64,000 nt of DNA from Bacteroidales bacterium (GTDB taxonomy: Bacteria; Bacteroidota; Bacteroidia; Bacteroidales; VadinHA17). The number at the start of each line of letters is the position of its first letter. The stretch's first letter is position 1. A model generated the notes under the pieces. It saw nothing but the letters and a program-made list of their open reading frames with translations, did not search any database and had not been told where the DNA came from. Positions 35,825-45,091 of the stretch are shown piece by piece. The stretch spans positions 1 through 64,000 of the forward strand of contig JAJFVL010000010.1 in NCBI GenBank assembly GCA_021371855.1. Reading direction: 5' to 3'. The position numbers and the translations under genes were made by a program.

Positions 35825-36586
35825 ATGATTAAAAGTTTTAAAAAAGACCTGTTGACGATCAAAGTTTTCCAGACTAGGGAAGAATTAGGTCGCGAAGCGG
35901 CAATCGATGCCGGGAATAAAATTAAAGAGCTGTTAAATATCAAGGAATGTATTAATGTTATTTTTGCTGCTGCTCCTTCTCAAAATGAATTTTTAGAAAA
36001 TCTCATTAGTCAGGAAGGAATTGATTGGGGACGCATAAATGCTTTTCATATGGACGAATATGTTGGGTTGGAACCGTCTGCTCCTCAGGGATTTGGAAAT
36101 TTTCTAAAAGAACGTATTTTCGATAAAAAACCATTCCGATCAGTTAATTACCTGGATGGCCAATGCGAATCGGAAGCCACTGAATGCTGCAGATACGGGC
36201 AACTGCTCTCTGATTTTCCGGTTGATATTGTTTGTATGGGAATAGGTGAGAATGCGCACATTGCTTTTAATGATCCTCCGGTAGCTGATTTCAAAGATAA
36301 AGCTCAAGTCAAGGTTGTTGAACTGGATGCTGTTTGTCGCCAGCAACAGGTTAACGACGGATGTTTTAAGTCAATCGGGCAAGTGCCAACTCATGCACTG
36401 ACACTTACTATCCCTGCATTAACAAGAGCAAAGTATCTTTTCTGCATGGTTCCAGGCAAAACTAAAACCCAGGCGGTAACCAATACAATTGGGAAAGAAA
36501 TTTCCGAACTGTATCCTGCAACAATCATGAGAAAACATCCGGCAGCAGTTCTTTATGTTGATGCACAAAGTGGAGCTCTCATTTAA
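35825..36586 (+). CDS. NagB/6-phosphogluconolactonase family protein, probable GlcN6P deaminase-like
   Basis: The 253-residue cytosolic protein resembles glucosamine-6-phosphate deaminase, which makes fructose-6-phosphate and ammonia. AFHMDEYVGL (73-82) carries the catalytic Asp77/Glu78 pair. The second motif reads GIGENAHIAFNDPP (139-152), with the ring-opening His145. In common NagB proteins this stretch is GHIxFNEP; here Gly before His is Ala and the Glu is Asp150. The substitutions are conservative but touch the active site. Substrate may thus differ from GlcN6P. The gene stands alone, with a terminator about 150 bp downstream. Confidence 0.75.
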   Translation: MIKSFKKDLLTIKVFQTREELGREAAIDAGNKIKELLNIKECINVIFAAAPSQNEFLENLISQEGIDWGRINAFHMDEYVGLEPSAPQGFGNFLKERIFDKKPFRSVNYLDGQCESEATECCRYGQLLSDFPVDIVCMGIGENAHIAFNDPPVADFKDKAQVKVVELDAVCRQQQVNDGCFKSIGQVPTHALTLTIPALTRAKYLFCMVPGKTKTQAVTNTIGKEISELYPATIMRKHPAAVLYVDAQSGALI

Positions 36587-36735
36587 CCTTATTGTTGAAG
36601 GTCATTAAAGAAAAAATGCTTAGAACTCTGAAGGTTGGAAAGTCTTAGTTAAGTTATGTCAGTAATATTAAGGAACAAATATTTAATGCAGATGGCCTGA
36701 CAGAGATTTTCAGAAGAAATGGAAATAATTACAAG

Positions 36736-36776
36736 TGAGCAAAATATTTAAGTTGAGTTTTGCTCATTTTTCATTT
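36736..36776 (+). terminator. Probable terminator after the NagB-like gene
   Basis: TGAGCAAAA (36736-36744) pairs with TTTTGCTCA (36758-36766) over 9 bp, and TTTTTCATTT follows. It lies about 150 bp after the stop at 36586, before the isomerase gene. Confidence 0.65.
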
Positions 36777-36849
36777 ATGTGTGGTATTTTTTTCAAGTGA
36801 GTTGCTGATAAATTTATATCTTAGTCAAAATTTTAAAAACCTGATCGTA

Positions 36850-37725
36850 ATGAAAAAATCAAGTTTTAGTACAGTTGTTTTGTTATTTACTGTTGCCAGT
36901 ATTATCTCCTCAGCTTGTTATTCATGCAATACGGCACCTAAGAAAAATATAGGATTACAGTTGTATTCGTTACGTGATTCTATCCGTCATGATGTTCCTG
37001 GAACTATTGCTAAAGTAAATAAGATGGGTTACAAATTCGTTGAACCTGCCGGTTATGCCGACGGTAAATTCTATGATATGGAACCGGCTGCTTTTAAAGC
37101 TCTCATTGAGGCCAATAATATGACTATGCTTAGTTCACATACAGGCCGTCCGATACCCGATTCAACTAATCTTGAAGAAACTATGGCCTGGTGGGATGCT
37201 TGTATTGAGGCTCATGTTGCAGCCGGTGCAAAATATATTGTTCAGCCTTCAATGGGACGTTCAGCTTATGAAAGTCTGGAAGGGTTGAAAGCATATTGCG
37301 ATTATTTCAATGCAATTGGTGAAAAATGCAATGCAAAAGGAATCCGTTTTGGTTATCATAATCATGATAAAGAACTTTCCACCAAATTAGACGGGCAGAC
37401 AATCTATGACTTTATGCTTGCAAATACAGATCCTTCGAAAGTAATGTTCGAAATTGATCTTTATTGGGCTGTTGTAGGAGGTGCAAATCCTGTCGATTAT
37501 TTCAATAAATATCCTGGCCGTTTCGAACTATGGCACATAAAAGACAAGGAAGAGATCGGGGCAAGCGGAATGATGGATTTTGCTGCAATCTGGGCAGGCG
37601 TTGCTAAATCAGGCATGCAATACGGGATCGTTGAAGTTGAAAGATATAATTTTGACGAGTTTACAAGCTGCAAGAAGAGCATTGATTTCCTAAATGCTGC
37701 TGATTATGTTGTAATGCCAAAATAA
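36850..37725 (+). CDS. Sugar isomerase/epimerase TIM-barrel lipoprotein
   Basis: The 291-residue protein starts at ATG 36850 (MKKSSFSTVV); a frame open 90 bp upstream has no signal-like logic. The signal peptide ends in a lipobox-like SSAC, followed by a second Cys. The body is an AP-endonuclease-2/xylose-isomerase-like TIM barrel: GLQLYSLRDSI, KFVEPAGYADG, GYHNHDKEL, and FEIDLYWAVVGG with HIKDKE. The His, Glu and Asp residues form the usual divalent-metal site. Family members isomerise or epimerise sugars, or act on oxidised sugars with Gfo/Idh partners. Substrate unknown. Confidence 0.85.
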   Translation: MKKSSFSTVVLLFTVASIISSACYSCNTAPKKNIGLQLYSLRDSIRHDVPGTIAKVNKMGYKFVEPAGYADGKFYDMEPAAFKALIEANNMTMLSSHTGRPIPDSTNLEETMAWWDACIEAHVAAGAKYIVQPSMGRSAYESLEGLKAYCDYFNAIGEKCNAKGIRFGYHNHDKELSTKLDGQTIYDFMLANTDPSKVMFEIDLYWAVVGGANPVDYFNKYPGRFELWHIKDKEEIGASGMMDFAAIWAGVAKSGMQYGIVEVERYNFDEFTSCKKSIDFLNAADYVVMPK

Positions 37726-37759
37726 TGACGGATTAATAATTGATTTATTCGTTTTAGGG

Positions 37760-37800
37760 GAAGATCACAAAAATTTCTGTTTCTGTGATCTTCTTTTTTT
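37760..37800 (+). terminator. Terminator after the isomerase gene
   Basis: GAAGATCACA (37760-37769) and TGTGATCTTC (37784-37793) form a perfect 10-bp stem followed by seven T. It is 35 bp after the stop codon. Confidence 0.85.
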
Positions 37801-38306
37801 GCAGAAAAATGAAAATGAATATGTCTACAGAGTTCCCGGGCATGTATCCGTCAATATATTGGATTGGTCCCTGGCAGATAGCTTAATAATAATTATTTCT
37901 GATATGAAAATAGTCTGTTAAACTTTTAACGTTCAATTTGGAATTATGATTGTAACAGATTGAAGTACATTTAAATTAGGTAAAAGAAATATTTTGACAT
38001 GTCACTTGCTGATTATATATGGATAATGTAATTTATCAAAGATTTTTTTTAAATTCAATCCGATTAATGAATATTTTATCTTTATGGGTGAATAAAATCT
38101 GAAAGTTTATCCAAGGTAGTTTATAATTGATAAAGGAGAACATTCCGTGAAAATTGCAATATCCAGGATCTGACAACTAAAAAATGATCTAACTTAATTT
38201 TAAGTCAATTAATATTTAAACCTAAACCACGATAACACTATTCTAATATAAAACCACATAATTGATTCAATAATAAACACGCATGAATATATTTACTTTC
38301 AACCGA
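37801..38306. other. Intergenic gap, AT-rich
   Basis: About 500 bp with no supported gene, hairpin or clear promoter motif. It runs into a repeat fragment at 38307 just before the next gene. Confidence 0.5.
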
Positions 38307-38372
38307 TCCCGACTTTTCGGGAGAGCTCAACGAAGTTAATCATGTGCGGCAGGCTAGCAGACCATTAAAAAT
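38307..38372. repeat. Repeat fragment related to family A, copy 1 interior
   Basis: CCCGACTTTTCGGGAGAGCT (38309-38328) resembles CCCGACATGTCGGGAGAGCT at 4987-5006, with an arm-forming CCCGA/TCGGG palindrome and the same AGAGCT extension. The rest (CAACGAAGTTAATC... to about 38372) has no partner in the window. It overlaps the 5' end of an over-long reading frame and argues for the later start of the next gene. Confidence 0.6.
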
Positions 38373-38385
38373 AAGTTATATACTG

Positions 38386-39978
38386 ATGAAATATTCAAAA
38401 ATTCTGTCAATAATTTTATTATTCTTTATTTCCAATTTAGAAGAGCTGCAATCTTGTACAGGTACAGATTTTATTTTTTTAGTTCAACCTGATTCGGCAA
38501 TAGTCAAGAAAAGAGAAATGAGTCAGATATCACGAAAGGATAAGATTACAATCACAAGAGAGCGTGCAGATGAATTACTCGCCGAAATGCCAGCAACTGA
38601 TCCATGGGACAAGATGCCGGATGGCAGTACGCTCGCCTGGGGTGAATCAGCAACATTACGTGCTTTGGTTAACATGTATGAAGCTACTGATGATCCTAAA
38701 TATTTAGCTGAAGTAGCCAGAAGAGGTGACCGTTTGCTTTCTCATCGTGATGACCGGTGCGGCGTAGTTGACTGTTCCGGAAAGAGCAGACCTGCCTGGA
38801 GCATGGGCTATAAATATGTTGTGGCGGAGGCACAGCTTAAAGATGCATCAGGAAAGCCAGTTATCAATATCCGATCAACACCATATTCTAATAATCTTCT
38901 TACCAAAGTTGAGATTATTTCATTCTGTAATGGGAATGATGATCATTTTACACTCAAGGTAAACAATAGCTTTTACAAACGCACTGAAACGTTTTCCGAT
39001 CTGAGTCTTAACCCGTCAGACAATAGATTCGTTGAAAAAATAGTGAACGATCCTCTTTCGCCATATTCTGCCCAATCAGGAAACTACACTGAAAAATCAA
39101 ATCTGATTCGGGTCAAAGTTGTAAGCTCTTCAACAATGTTTAATCAGGTGGTAACACTAAAACCAATACCATTAGCCTATATGGGTTACATTGGTGTAAT
39201 ATATGATCCTATGCTTCGATTCGCAGAGATTGTTAAAGCTAATCCAGAATTGAATGATTTGGTTCCTGCTGCCGACAGGTTTATCCGATCGGCAGAAGAA
39301 TCATATGCAGATGCGTCTAACCGTCTCTGGCGAAATGGGCCAGGGAAAAATGAAGGATATTATTTAACTTGTGAAAAAGGTGAGTCTTTTCCGGCAGACA
39401 ATGTTGGGGAACCATTCAATTTTTTAGCCAGGCATGTTTGTTCAGAACTTGCCTTATATCGTTTGACCGGAAAAACTGAATACCTTGAACGATCTGAAAA
39501 AATGTCCAACCTGTTAAAAAATCGCCTAAGATATAATCAACAATCGGACTTGTATGTTTGGAATTACTGGTATGAACCTATGACTACCAAAGGGTGGACC
39601 CCTGATGATAGTCTTTCGTATAATGTAAAGTATTTCAAACCCGCAAATCATGTTGAAGATATTTCACATGGGGTGCTTGATATTGGAATGATAGTGGCAG
39701 CTAACCGCACAGGAATTGTTTTCACAGATGCGGATTTGATACGATTTGCTAATACTTTGTTGGTCAATGTGCTTACAGCAGACCGAACCGGTGTGAGAAG
39801 AGGCGTTGATGGAGGCCCGGAGCATCCTGCCTACTTTGGTATTCTACATGGCTGGCTTGAACTGGCAGTGGCTAATCCTGAGGTCTACCATGCCATTCGC
39901 CTAGCCTACATTAATAAAGGGGATGAAAGTCTTGCATTTAGTGCAGATCTGCTCAAATGGGAGAGGAAACTTAAATGA
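38386..39978 (+). CDS. Unrecognised secreted protein, possible alpha/alpha-toroid fold
   Basis: I start it at ATG 38386 (MKYSKILSIILLFFIS, 530 aa), since the open frame 42 bp upstream is encoded by a repeat fragment. A signal peptide ends near a Cys (ELQSC). The segment WGESATLRALVNMYEATDDPKYLAEVARRGDRLL (motif near residues 85-118) and later EPFNFLARHVCSELALYRLTGKTEYLERS-type helices look like an (alpha/alpha)6 toroid, as in many polysaccharide lyases, epimerases and unsaturated-uronyl hydrolases. HVEDISHGVLDIG and GGPEHPAYFGILHGW are possible active-site stretches. No family is assigned with confidence. Confidence 0.55.
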   Translation: MKYSKILSIILLFFISNLEELQSCTGTDFIFLVQPDSAIVKKREMSQISRKDKITITRERADELLAEMPATDPWDKMPDGSTLAWGESATLRALVNMYEATDDPKYLAEVARRGDRLLSHRDDRCGVVDCSGKSRPAWSMGYKYVVAEAQLKDASGKPVINIRSTPYSNNLLTKVEIISFCNGNDDHFTLKVNNSFYKRTETFSDLSLNPSDNRFVEKIVNDPLSPYSAQSGNYTEKSNLIRVKVVSSSTMFNQVVTLKPIPLAYMGYIGVIYDPMLRFAEIVKANPELNDLVPAADRFIRSAEESYADASNRLWRNGPGKNEGYYLTCEKGESFPADNVGEPFNFLARHVCSELALYRLTGKTEYLERSEKMSNLLKNRLRYNQQSDLYVWNYWYEPMTTKGWTPDDSLSYNVKYFKPANHVEDISHGVLDIGMIVAANRTGIVFTDADLIRFANTLLVNVLTADRTGVRRGVDGGPEHPAYFGILHGWLELAVANPEVYHAIRLAYINKGDESLAFSADLLKWERKLK

Positions 39979-40016
39979 ATGACTCTGTTAAAATTTGGTA
40001 TCAAACCTTTGCTCAG

Positions 40017-41978
40017 TCAATAGTTCTTTGGATAGTTTAAAAGCTTATAACTACAAATATGTGAACCGCTCACAAAAAAAATGCGTCCATCGAGATAATC
40101 TCCGCCGGTATTGATTGGAACCGGTGATTCTGCTAAAAGGTTCAGCTTGAATGAACGGGGATCAACCCTCACAATGCCTTTGACAAAAAGAATATAGATT
40201 TCTTTTTCTGGACCAGAAACAAAAATCCGCGGTGACTGGTTGGCCGCAGTTTTGCCGAATCTGGCTTCGGTATTCTCCTGGTGAACAACAATATGCTTAA
40301 CAGGGTCAAAAACAAAAAATCGGTTTAAATCAGTTATTCCGTATACTAATCCACCGGGGCCAAGGCACATATCGCTATAGCTCTGAACACCGGGAAATAC
40401 TACTTTATGCCATTCTAAATGTTTGGAGTACACGTCCATAATGTATAATTCTGCTTCTATTGCTTTCTTCTCTCCACCCGTACCCGGCTCAGTAGTGGTT
40501 CCTCCCAGAAGTCTACCTTCAGGCAAAACCACCATACTCATGGTTGATTGGTCTATAATAATGGCACTATCCCGGAGCAATGTAGATTTCTTCTTAATAC
40601 GATCCCAGAACAGCAGTCCGCCGCCGGTATAACCATATTCCGGAGTACCACTCATGATTATTGTTTTACCATCTGAATAGGAAAGAACACGGTGTGGTCT
40701 ATGGATTTCAAGACCTGCATCAGAAAGAAAAAGAGGGTTCGTATTCTCACCTTTTCTGGTATCAATCCAGGCTTTTGAGGGATTCCACTCCAGTAGAGAA
40801 CCTGAAGGGTAAACGCCAAAATATAAGTTTTTATTCTGGCTTGCAAGTGCATTAAACTGACCAAAGGCTTCCTTATTCTCCAGTTTATTTGTTTTCGGAT
40901 TGTAATTAAAAAAACGCATAGGGAAGGCTGTGCCACCCGCTATTGTTCTGCCAGGAGAGGCAGCTAACCCCATTATTATTGCTCCATCGCTTGTATAATC
41001 AAAAGTAACTTCCTTATCACTATTTGTTTTGGGATCTTCAATAACCAGTTTCCGCTCGAGCAAATCCAGTTTTTTAATTTTTCTGCCATCAGGGAAATCA
41101 CTATAGAAAAGGCTTTGACTTCCTGTTATAATCGGTTTTGGATTCATGGTATCATGTTTGCCTATTTTATGTCCGCTACCCATATAAAATTCATACCAGT
41201 CTTCTTTGCTGTCAATTAACGGCTGTCCATAAACTTTTCCGTCCAGATCACGGTAAACGTAGGCTGAACCCCGCTTACGTTCTGTTTCCTTTAACATGGG
41301 ATCGGCCTGCCCGGTAGCCGGATTAAAAGCTATGATCTGGCTGGCAGTATTACCAATACCAAAGTAGATCCATCCGGCTTTATCAGCAGCCAGGTAGCGG
41401 GGATATTGACGCCAGTTCTGTTGGTACAGATAACCATAGTCTCTGAATTCCCGTGTATCAGGATTAAATGAGACCAATCCGCTGTTTGGATAAGTTACTG
41501 CCCAGATAACCCCCTTATCGTCCTCAGTCATAGCCATTGCCATCTGGGGCATAGATTTATTGTTAAAGATAAATGCCCGTTTAACCGGATCGAACTCTGA
41601 AAAATTTCCCTTAAAAAGAGTATAAAACCTGTTTTTACTGGAAAGAATGGAAGAATATACAGCATCGCCCGGTGTGAAGGGCATTGGAAATTGTTCACTT
41701 TTACCGGTTTCAGCATCAATCATCAGCAGGGCGTAACCTCCTCTATGATCAAATAACCAGAGCAATACCACATCACGACCGTTACCATCTACAGTGGCAA
41801 CTATGCCACGATGATTGCTGATTGGTGTAGCTACACCATGATCAAAAAAACCTTTTCCCAGTTCCTGGGAAAAGACAGTAACTGATGTGACCTGGCCTAA
41901 TAATAGACAGAATAATGGTGCTGCAAAAAGTTGTTTGCAACGAAGGAAATTGAAAATAAAATGCATCTCTTTTTTCAT
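40017..41978 (-). CDS. Secreted beta-propeller-like protein
   Basis: The 653-residue protein starts at ATG 41978 (MKKEMHFIF) with a signal peptide ending near VFSQ. Many short repeats such as VSFNPDTREFRDYG, IIAFNPATGQADPML and LLEWNPSKAW follow a strand-turn-strand pattern every 45-60 residues, typical of seven- or eight-bladed propellers related to SMP-30/Vgb-like proteins. No catalytic motif is evident. Its blade style recalls the lipoprotein at 62005. It converges on the gene at 38386 with a 38-bp gap. A role in ligand binding or lactone hydrolysis is possible but unproven. Confidence 0.65.
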   Translation of the reverse strand: MKKEMHFIFNFLRCKQLFAAPLFCLLLGQVTSVTVFSQELGKGFFDHGVATPISNHRGIVATVDGNGRDVVLLWLFDHRGGYALLMIDAETGKSEQFPMPFTPGDAVYSSILSSKNRFYTLFKGNFSEFDPVKRAFIFNNKSMPQMAMAMTEDDKGVIWAVTYPNSGLVSFNPDTREFRDYGYLYQQNWRQYPRYLAADKAGWIYFGIGNTASQIIAFNPATGQADPMLKETERKRGSAYVYRDLDGKVYGQPLIDSKEDWYEFYMGSGHKIGKHDTMNPKPIITGSQSLFYSDFPDGRKIKKLDLLERKLVIEDPKTNSDKEVTFDYTSDGAIIMGLAASPGRTIAGGTAFPMRFFNYNPKTNKLENKEAFGQFNALASQNKNLYFGVYPSGSLLEWNPSKAWIDTRKGENTNPLFLSDAGLEIHRPHRVLSYSDGKTIIMSGTPEYGYTGGGLLFWDRIKKKSTLLRDSAIIIDQSTMSMVVLPEGRLLGGTTTEPGTGGEKKAIEAELYIMDVYSKHLEWHKVVFPGVQSYSDMCLGPGGLVYGITDLNRFFVFDPVKHIVVHQENTEARFGKTAANQSPRIFVSGPEKEIYILFVKGIVRVDPRSFKLNLLAESPVPINTGGDYLDGRIFFVSGSHICSYKLLNYPKNY

Positions 41979-42070
41979 ACAAATATAGAAGTATATTAGC
42001 ACAATTATTGAAAGTGTCGTGTACCTAGTACCGGTATGTTGAACAAGTGTTATAAGTTCTCATCCATAAT

Positions 42071-42105
42071 AAAAGGATTAATCCTTTCAATGGATTAATC
42101 CTTTT
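42071..42105 (-). terminator. Strong terminator of the SusCD operon
   Basis: AAAAGGATTAATCC and its exact complement form a 14-bp perfect stem with a 7-nt loop, and T-rich sequence follows on the minus strand. It is 22 bp after the stop of the DUF5017 gene. The outer A/T pairs make it able to work on both strands. Confidence 0.85.
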
Positions 42106-42126
42106 ATTGAACAATGCCTGATTTTT

Positions 42127-43200
42127 TTATTCAGTTATTGTAAGAGTTAATTCTTTAACAACCTTTTTTACTTTATCAATAGAATTATTAGCTGCAACGA
42201 AAACCACATTATAAGTACCTGGTTTAGTGTATTTATAACGATATTCTGTCATTGTTGCAGTTGTAACTCCTTTTAAAGGGGTTGCCCAATCGGGACCCAG
42301 ATCGACACTATCAGTTCTTAGCGCTCTGCTAACTGCCCAATGTTCGCTTAAAGGGTCATTATAAGGGCTGGAAGGATCAAAAGGTATAAAGGTTGGCCTT
42401 ACTGCAGTAGGAACATATGACGTGCTGTTAGGATCATAGATAGGGTTAAGAGGATCATAGATCGGATTAGTCGGATCGAACAGCGGATCAGTGGCGACCT
42501 TATAACGATTTCCCACAAGAGTTATTCTGGTAGTTGTTATTGTAGAAAGCGCTGGAGCGTTCACTGGATTTTCATCTACGATCCTGAAGCCGGCACTTGC
42601 CTGATCTGTTAATGGCAAGGCAATGGTACCATCAAGTGAAGCATAACTCATAATTGAAAAAAGCTGTATGTACCAGGTACGGGCCAGTCCATTTGTTTCC
42701 TGAGGTTTTGTTAAATATTTAAATGCAAAATAAATTGGCTTCCCGGGAACAATCAGATCTGAGATATCTTTTGTACCTGAAGCCAGGAAAGCAGTCCCAG
42801 TGCCCAAAACAAACCGACTAGTAATGTCTGTCCATGTAGCGGCTTTAACACTTGCAAGACTACTATAATCGCCATTAAAATCAGTAGATGATAATATTGA
42901 AACCTGATTAGCCTGTGTTCCAAGTTGCACACTGCTTTGAAATGACATAGTAGCTCCGGTATCACTCACATTTACTGTTCTTCCATCTTTAAAATTAAAG
43001 TCTTTCCGGGTTTCACCAGAATAGAATGAGATATTATGCACACTTCCACCTGTGAAAGCGAACCTTATTTCTTCCCCCACTTTATAGGTAGAGGTTTCTG
43101 TAGTTACGTCAAAGTTATGTACATCACCAACTTCGATTTCTTTGTTACAGGATGCCATTAAAAGCAAGCCTAATAACATAAAATAATATTTTAATTTCAT
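42127..43200 (-). CDS. DUF5017-type surface lipoprotein of the Sus operon
   Basis: The 357-residue lipoprotein (LLMASC, Cys18) follows susD by 21 bp. The start after the signal, VHNFDVTTETSTYKVGEEIRFAFTGG, fits the DUF5017 family, probable surface glycan-binding proteins in the SusE/F position. Near residues 235-270 is an odd Asp-Pro-rich stretch with repeated NPIYDP, and further FDPSSPYNDPLSEHW. The C-terminal KPGTYNVVFVAANNS is PKD/Ig-like. It likely helps capture the glycan at the cell surface for SusCD. Confidence 0.72.
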   Translation of the reverse strand: MKLKYYFMLLGLLLMASCNKEIEVGDVHNFDVTTETSTYKVGEEIRFAFTGGSVHNISFYSGETRKDFNFKDGRTVNVSDTGATMSFQSSVQLGTQANQVSILSSTDFNGDYSSLASVKAATWTDITSRFVLGTGTAFLASGTKDISDLIVPGKPIYFAFKYLTKPQETNGLARTWYIQLFSIMSYASLDGTIALPLTDQASAGFRIVDENPVNAPALSTITTTRITLVGNRYKVATDPLFDPTNPIYDPLNPIYDPNSTSYVPTAVRPTFIPFDPSSPYNDPLSEHWAVSRALRTDSVDLGPDWATPLKGVTTATMTEYRYKYTKPGTYNVVFVAANNSIDKVKKVVKELTLTITE

Positions 43201-43221
43201 ATTCGTAGTTTATAGAATTTA

Positions 43222-45063
43222 TTAATTCCAGCCCGGATTTTGATCCATTGCCAGATTTGTAGATGTTTCGCTGGTAGGTATAGGACTAAAAAGATCTCTT
43301 TCGCTCACATTTGTGAAATACTTGACAAAAAATTGTCCCGGACTCTGCTGTCCTAACAGATTTCCCATGTCCTGGTTTACTTTCAGGAATATTCCCCAGC
43401 GCAACAGATCAGATTTTCTTAAGTTTTCGAAATTGAATTCTCTCATTCTTTCATCCTGGATAAGTGCCAGGAAACTCTCTTTAGATGCTGTCTGGGTTGT
43501 TGTCAGGTTTGCATCTGTTTTCAAATAAATGTCAGCAGTTGCTGTGGCACCGGTTCCACCACCACCTGTAATATTTACATTTGGTGTTGAAGTATAATCA
43601 CCCTCCTGAAAGAATTTAATACCTGCCAAATCCCGGGTTAAAGTAATAGTTGTCACCTTTCCGCCAGATATTGTTGCAGTTGCAGACGCTCCTCCGGTAC
43701 CGCCACCACCTGTAAAAGTCACAACTGGAGCTGAGGTGTAACCAGTGCCACCATTGGTTACAGTTATGGTTTTAACTCCGGTTGACCAGGCCCTTTGCCT
43801 AACCTTATTAACAGCATCTATTGCCTCAGCTGTTGGCCCTCCATTAATCTCATTTTCTGCTTCGGCATACATTAAGAGGATATCGCTATACCTTAGAAGT
43901 GGTACGTTTTCAGGCGTTGTAGTAGTATGCCTTGGCGAAAGAGTCTCATATTCTCTTCTCCACTTTGCAGGTCTCATTAAGTTCTTTGCATTTTCATTAG
44001 CAGGCAGAGCTGACATCGTTTTATTGCCGTTTACTCCCGAACTGACGTATGCAAAATGTGCAATACTAAACCATTTCCTGTTATCGCCGGGCTCAAATAT
44101 GTTATATAATTTTGATGTGATACTCATATACGAATCAGCCCGTCCGGTATTCACATTAGTAGATGCAGGTCCGTTGATCCATCCATTGTTGCCGGTTTCA
44201 ACATATTGATCTGATCTGTTACCCCAGAATTCCACTTCCCATATACTCTCTTTTATATCATATTTATCTCCGGCCAGATTCATGAAGACCTGTGGGTAGC
44301 TGGTGTTTAATGCATGACCTGCTTCTGCATCGGTCATCACCATTTTAGCCCATTTACTTGATTCTGCATACCTGCTTTCATCTTTAAGAGGTTCTCCGGC
44401 CATATTCAGATTCACGCGGGCCAATAAACCACGAACAGCTGATTTGCTCACTGCGCCTCCATATTTCAGGGTAGCAATGCCAGGTACCAAAGGCTCAGCA
44501 GCTTCCATGTCTTTCAATATCTGATCATATGTTTCTTTAATAGTAGCTCTTGGGATGTCTACCTTGATAATATCTGTTGTAGGCTCTAATTTTATTGGAA
44601 CTCCTCCATAATATTGCACCAGAGTGAAATAGAAATAACCTCGTAAAAACAGCATTTCACCACGTATAATATCTCTATATTCCTGACTTATGGCAGGATT
44701 TTTGTCTAAATTGGCCAATACCACGTTAGCCCGGTTAATGCCGTTAAAAAGGTTAGACCATACTGATGCATTATAAGAATCTGCTGAGGAATAAAAATAG
44801 TTCCATGGTCCGGAAGTCAGGGATGATCTGTTCATATATCCTTCATCGCCACACCATGCCAGCAAATAATTTGCATATGACCCATGAAGCCCCCCTTGAC
44901 CCAGGATGCTATATACTCCAGCCCTTGCAAATTGTAACTGTTCTTTGGTCTCATAATAATTAGAAGGATTAAGAAAGTCAGTGGGTTCTGTCGCCAGATA
45001 TTTCTTACATGAGCCAAGGCTCATCAGGAATAGTAATACAGGTAAATAATATTTTATTTTCAT
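43222..45063 (-). CDS. susD: SusD/RagB family surface lipoprotein with Gly-rich insertion
   Basis: The 613-residue lipoprotein ([16 protein letters not shown], Cys19) has the helical TPR-like SusD core ([22 protein letters not shown], near 138-159) and the C-terminal [33 protein letters not shown] helix. Residues about 430-515 are an insertion of two beta-rich repeats built on [20 protein letters not shown] and [17 protein letters not shown]. Typical SusD proteins of 500-550 residues lack this. It acts as the lid of the SusC transporter. The operon is SusC, SusD, DUF5017. Confidence 0.93.
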   Translation of the reverse strand: MKIKYYLPVLLFLMSLGSCKKYLATEPTDFLNPSNYYETKEQLQFARAGVYSILGQGGLHGSYANYLLAWCGDEGYMNRSSLTSGPWNYFYSSADSYNASVWSNLFNGINRANVVLANLDKNPAISQEYRDIIRGEMLFLRGYFYFTLVQYYGGVPIKLEPTTDIIKVDIPRATIKETYDQILKDMEAAEPLVPGIATLKYGGAVSKSAVRGLLARVNLNMAGEPLKDESRYAESSKWAKMVMTDAEAGHALNTSYPQVFMNLAGDKYDIKESIWEVEFWGNRSDQYVETGNNGWINGPASTNVNTGRADSYMSITSKLYNIFEPGDNRKWFSIAHFAYVSSGVNGNKTMSALPANENAKNLMRPAKWRREYETLSPRHTTTTPENVPLLRYSDILLMYAEAENEINGGPTAEAIDAVNKVRQRAWSTGVKTITVTNGGTGYTSAPVVTFTGGGGTGGASATATISGGKVTTITLTRDLAGIKFFQEGDYTSTPNVNITGGGGTGATATADIYLKTDANLTTTQTASKESFLALIQDERMREFNFENLRKSDLLRWGIFLKVNQDMGNLLGQQSPGQFFVKYFTNVSERDLFSPIPTSETSTNLAMDQNPGWN

Positions 45064-45091
45064 TTTGTTTGAATTTATTTTAATAATTTTT

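Noticed and set aside
36760..37725. Longer start for the isomerase lipoprotein
   Set aside because: The upstream 30 codons run through the terminator hairpin of the previous gene; the ATG at 36850 gives a good signal peptide.
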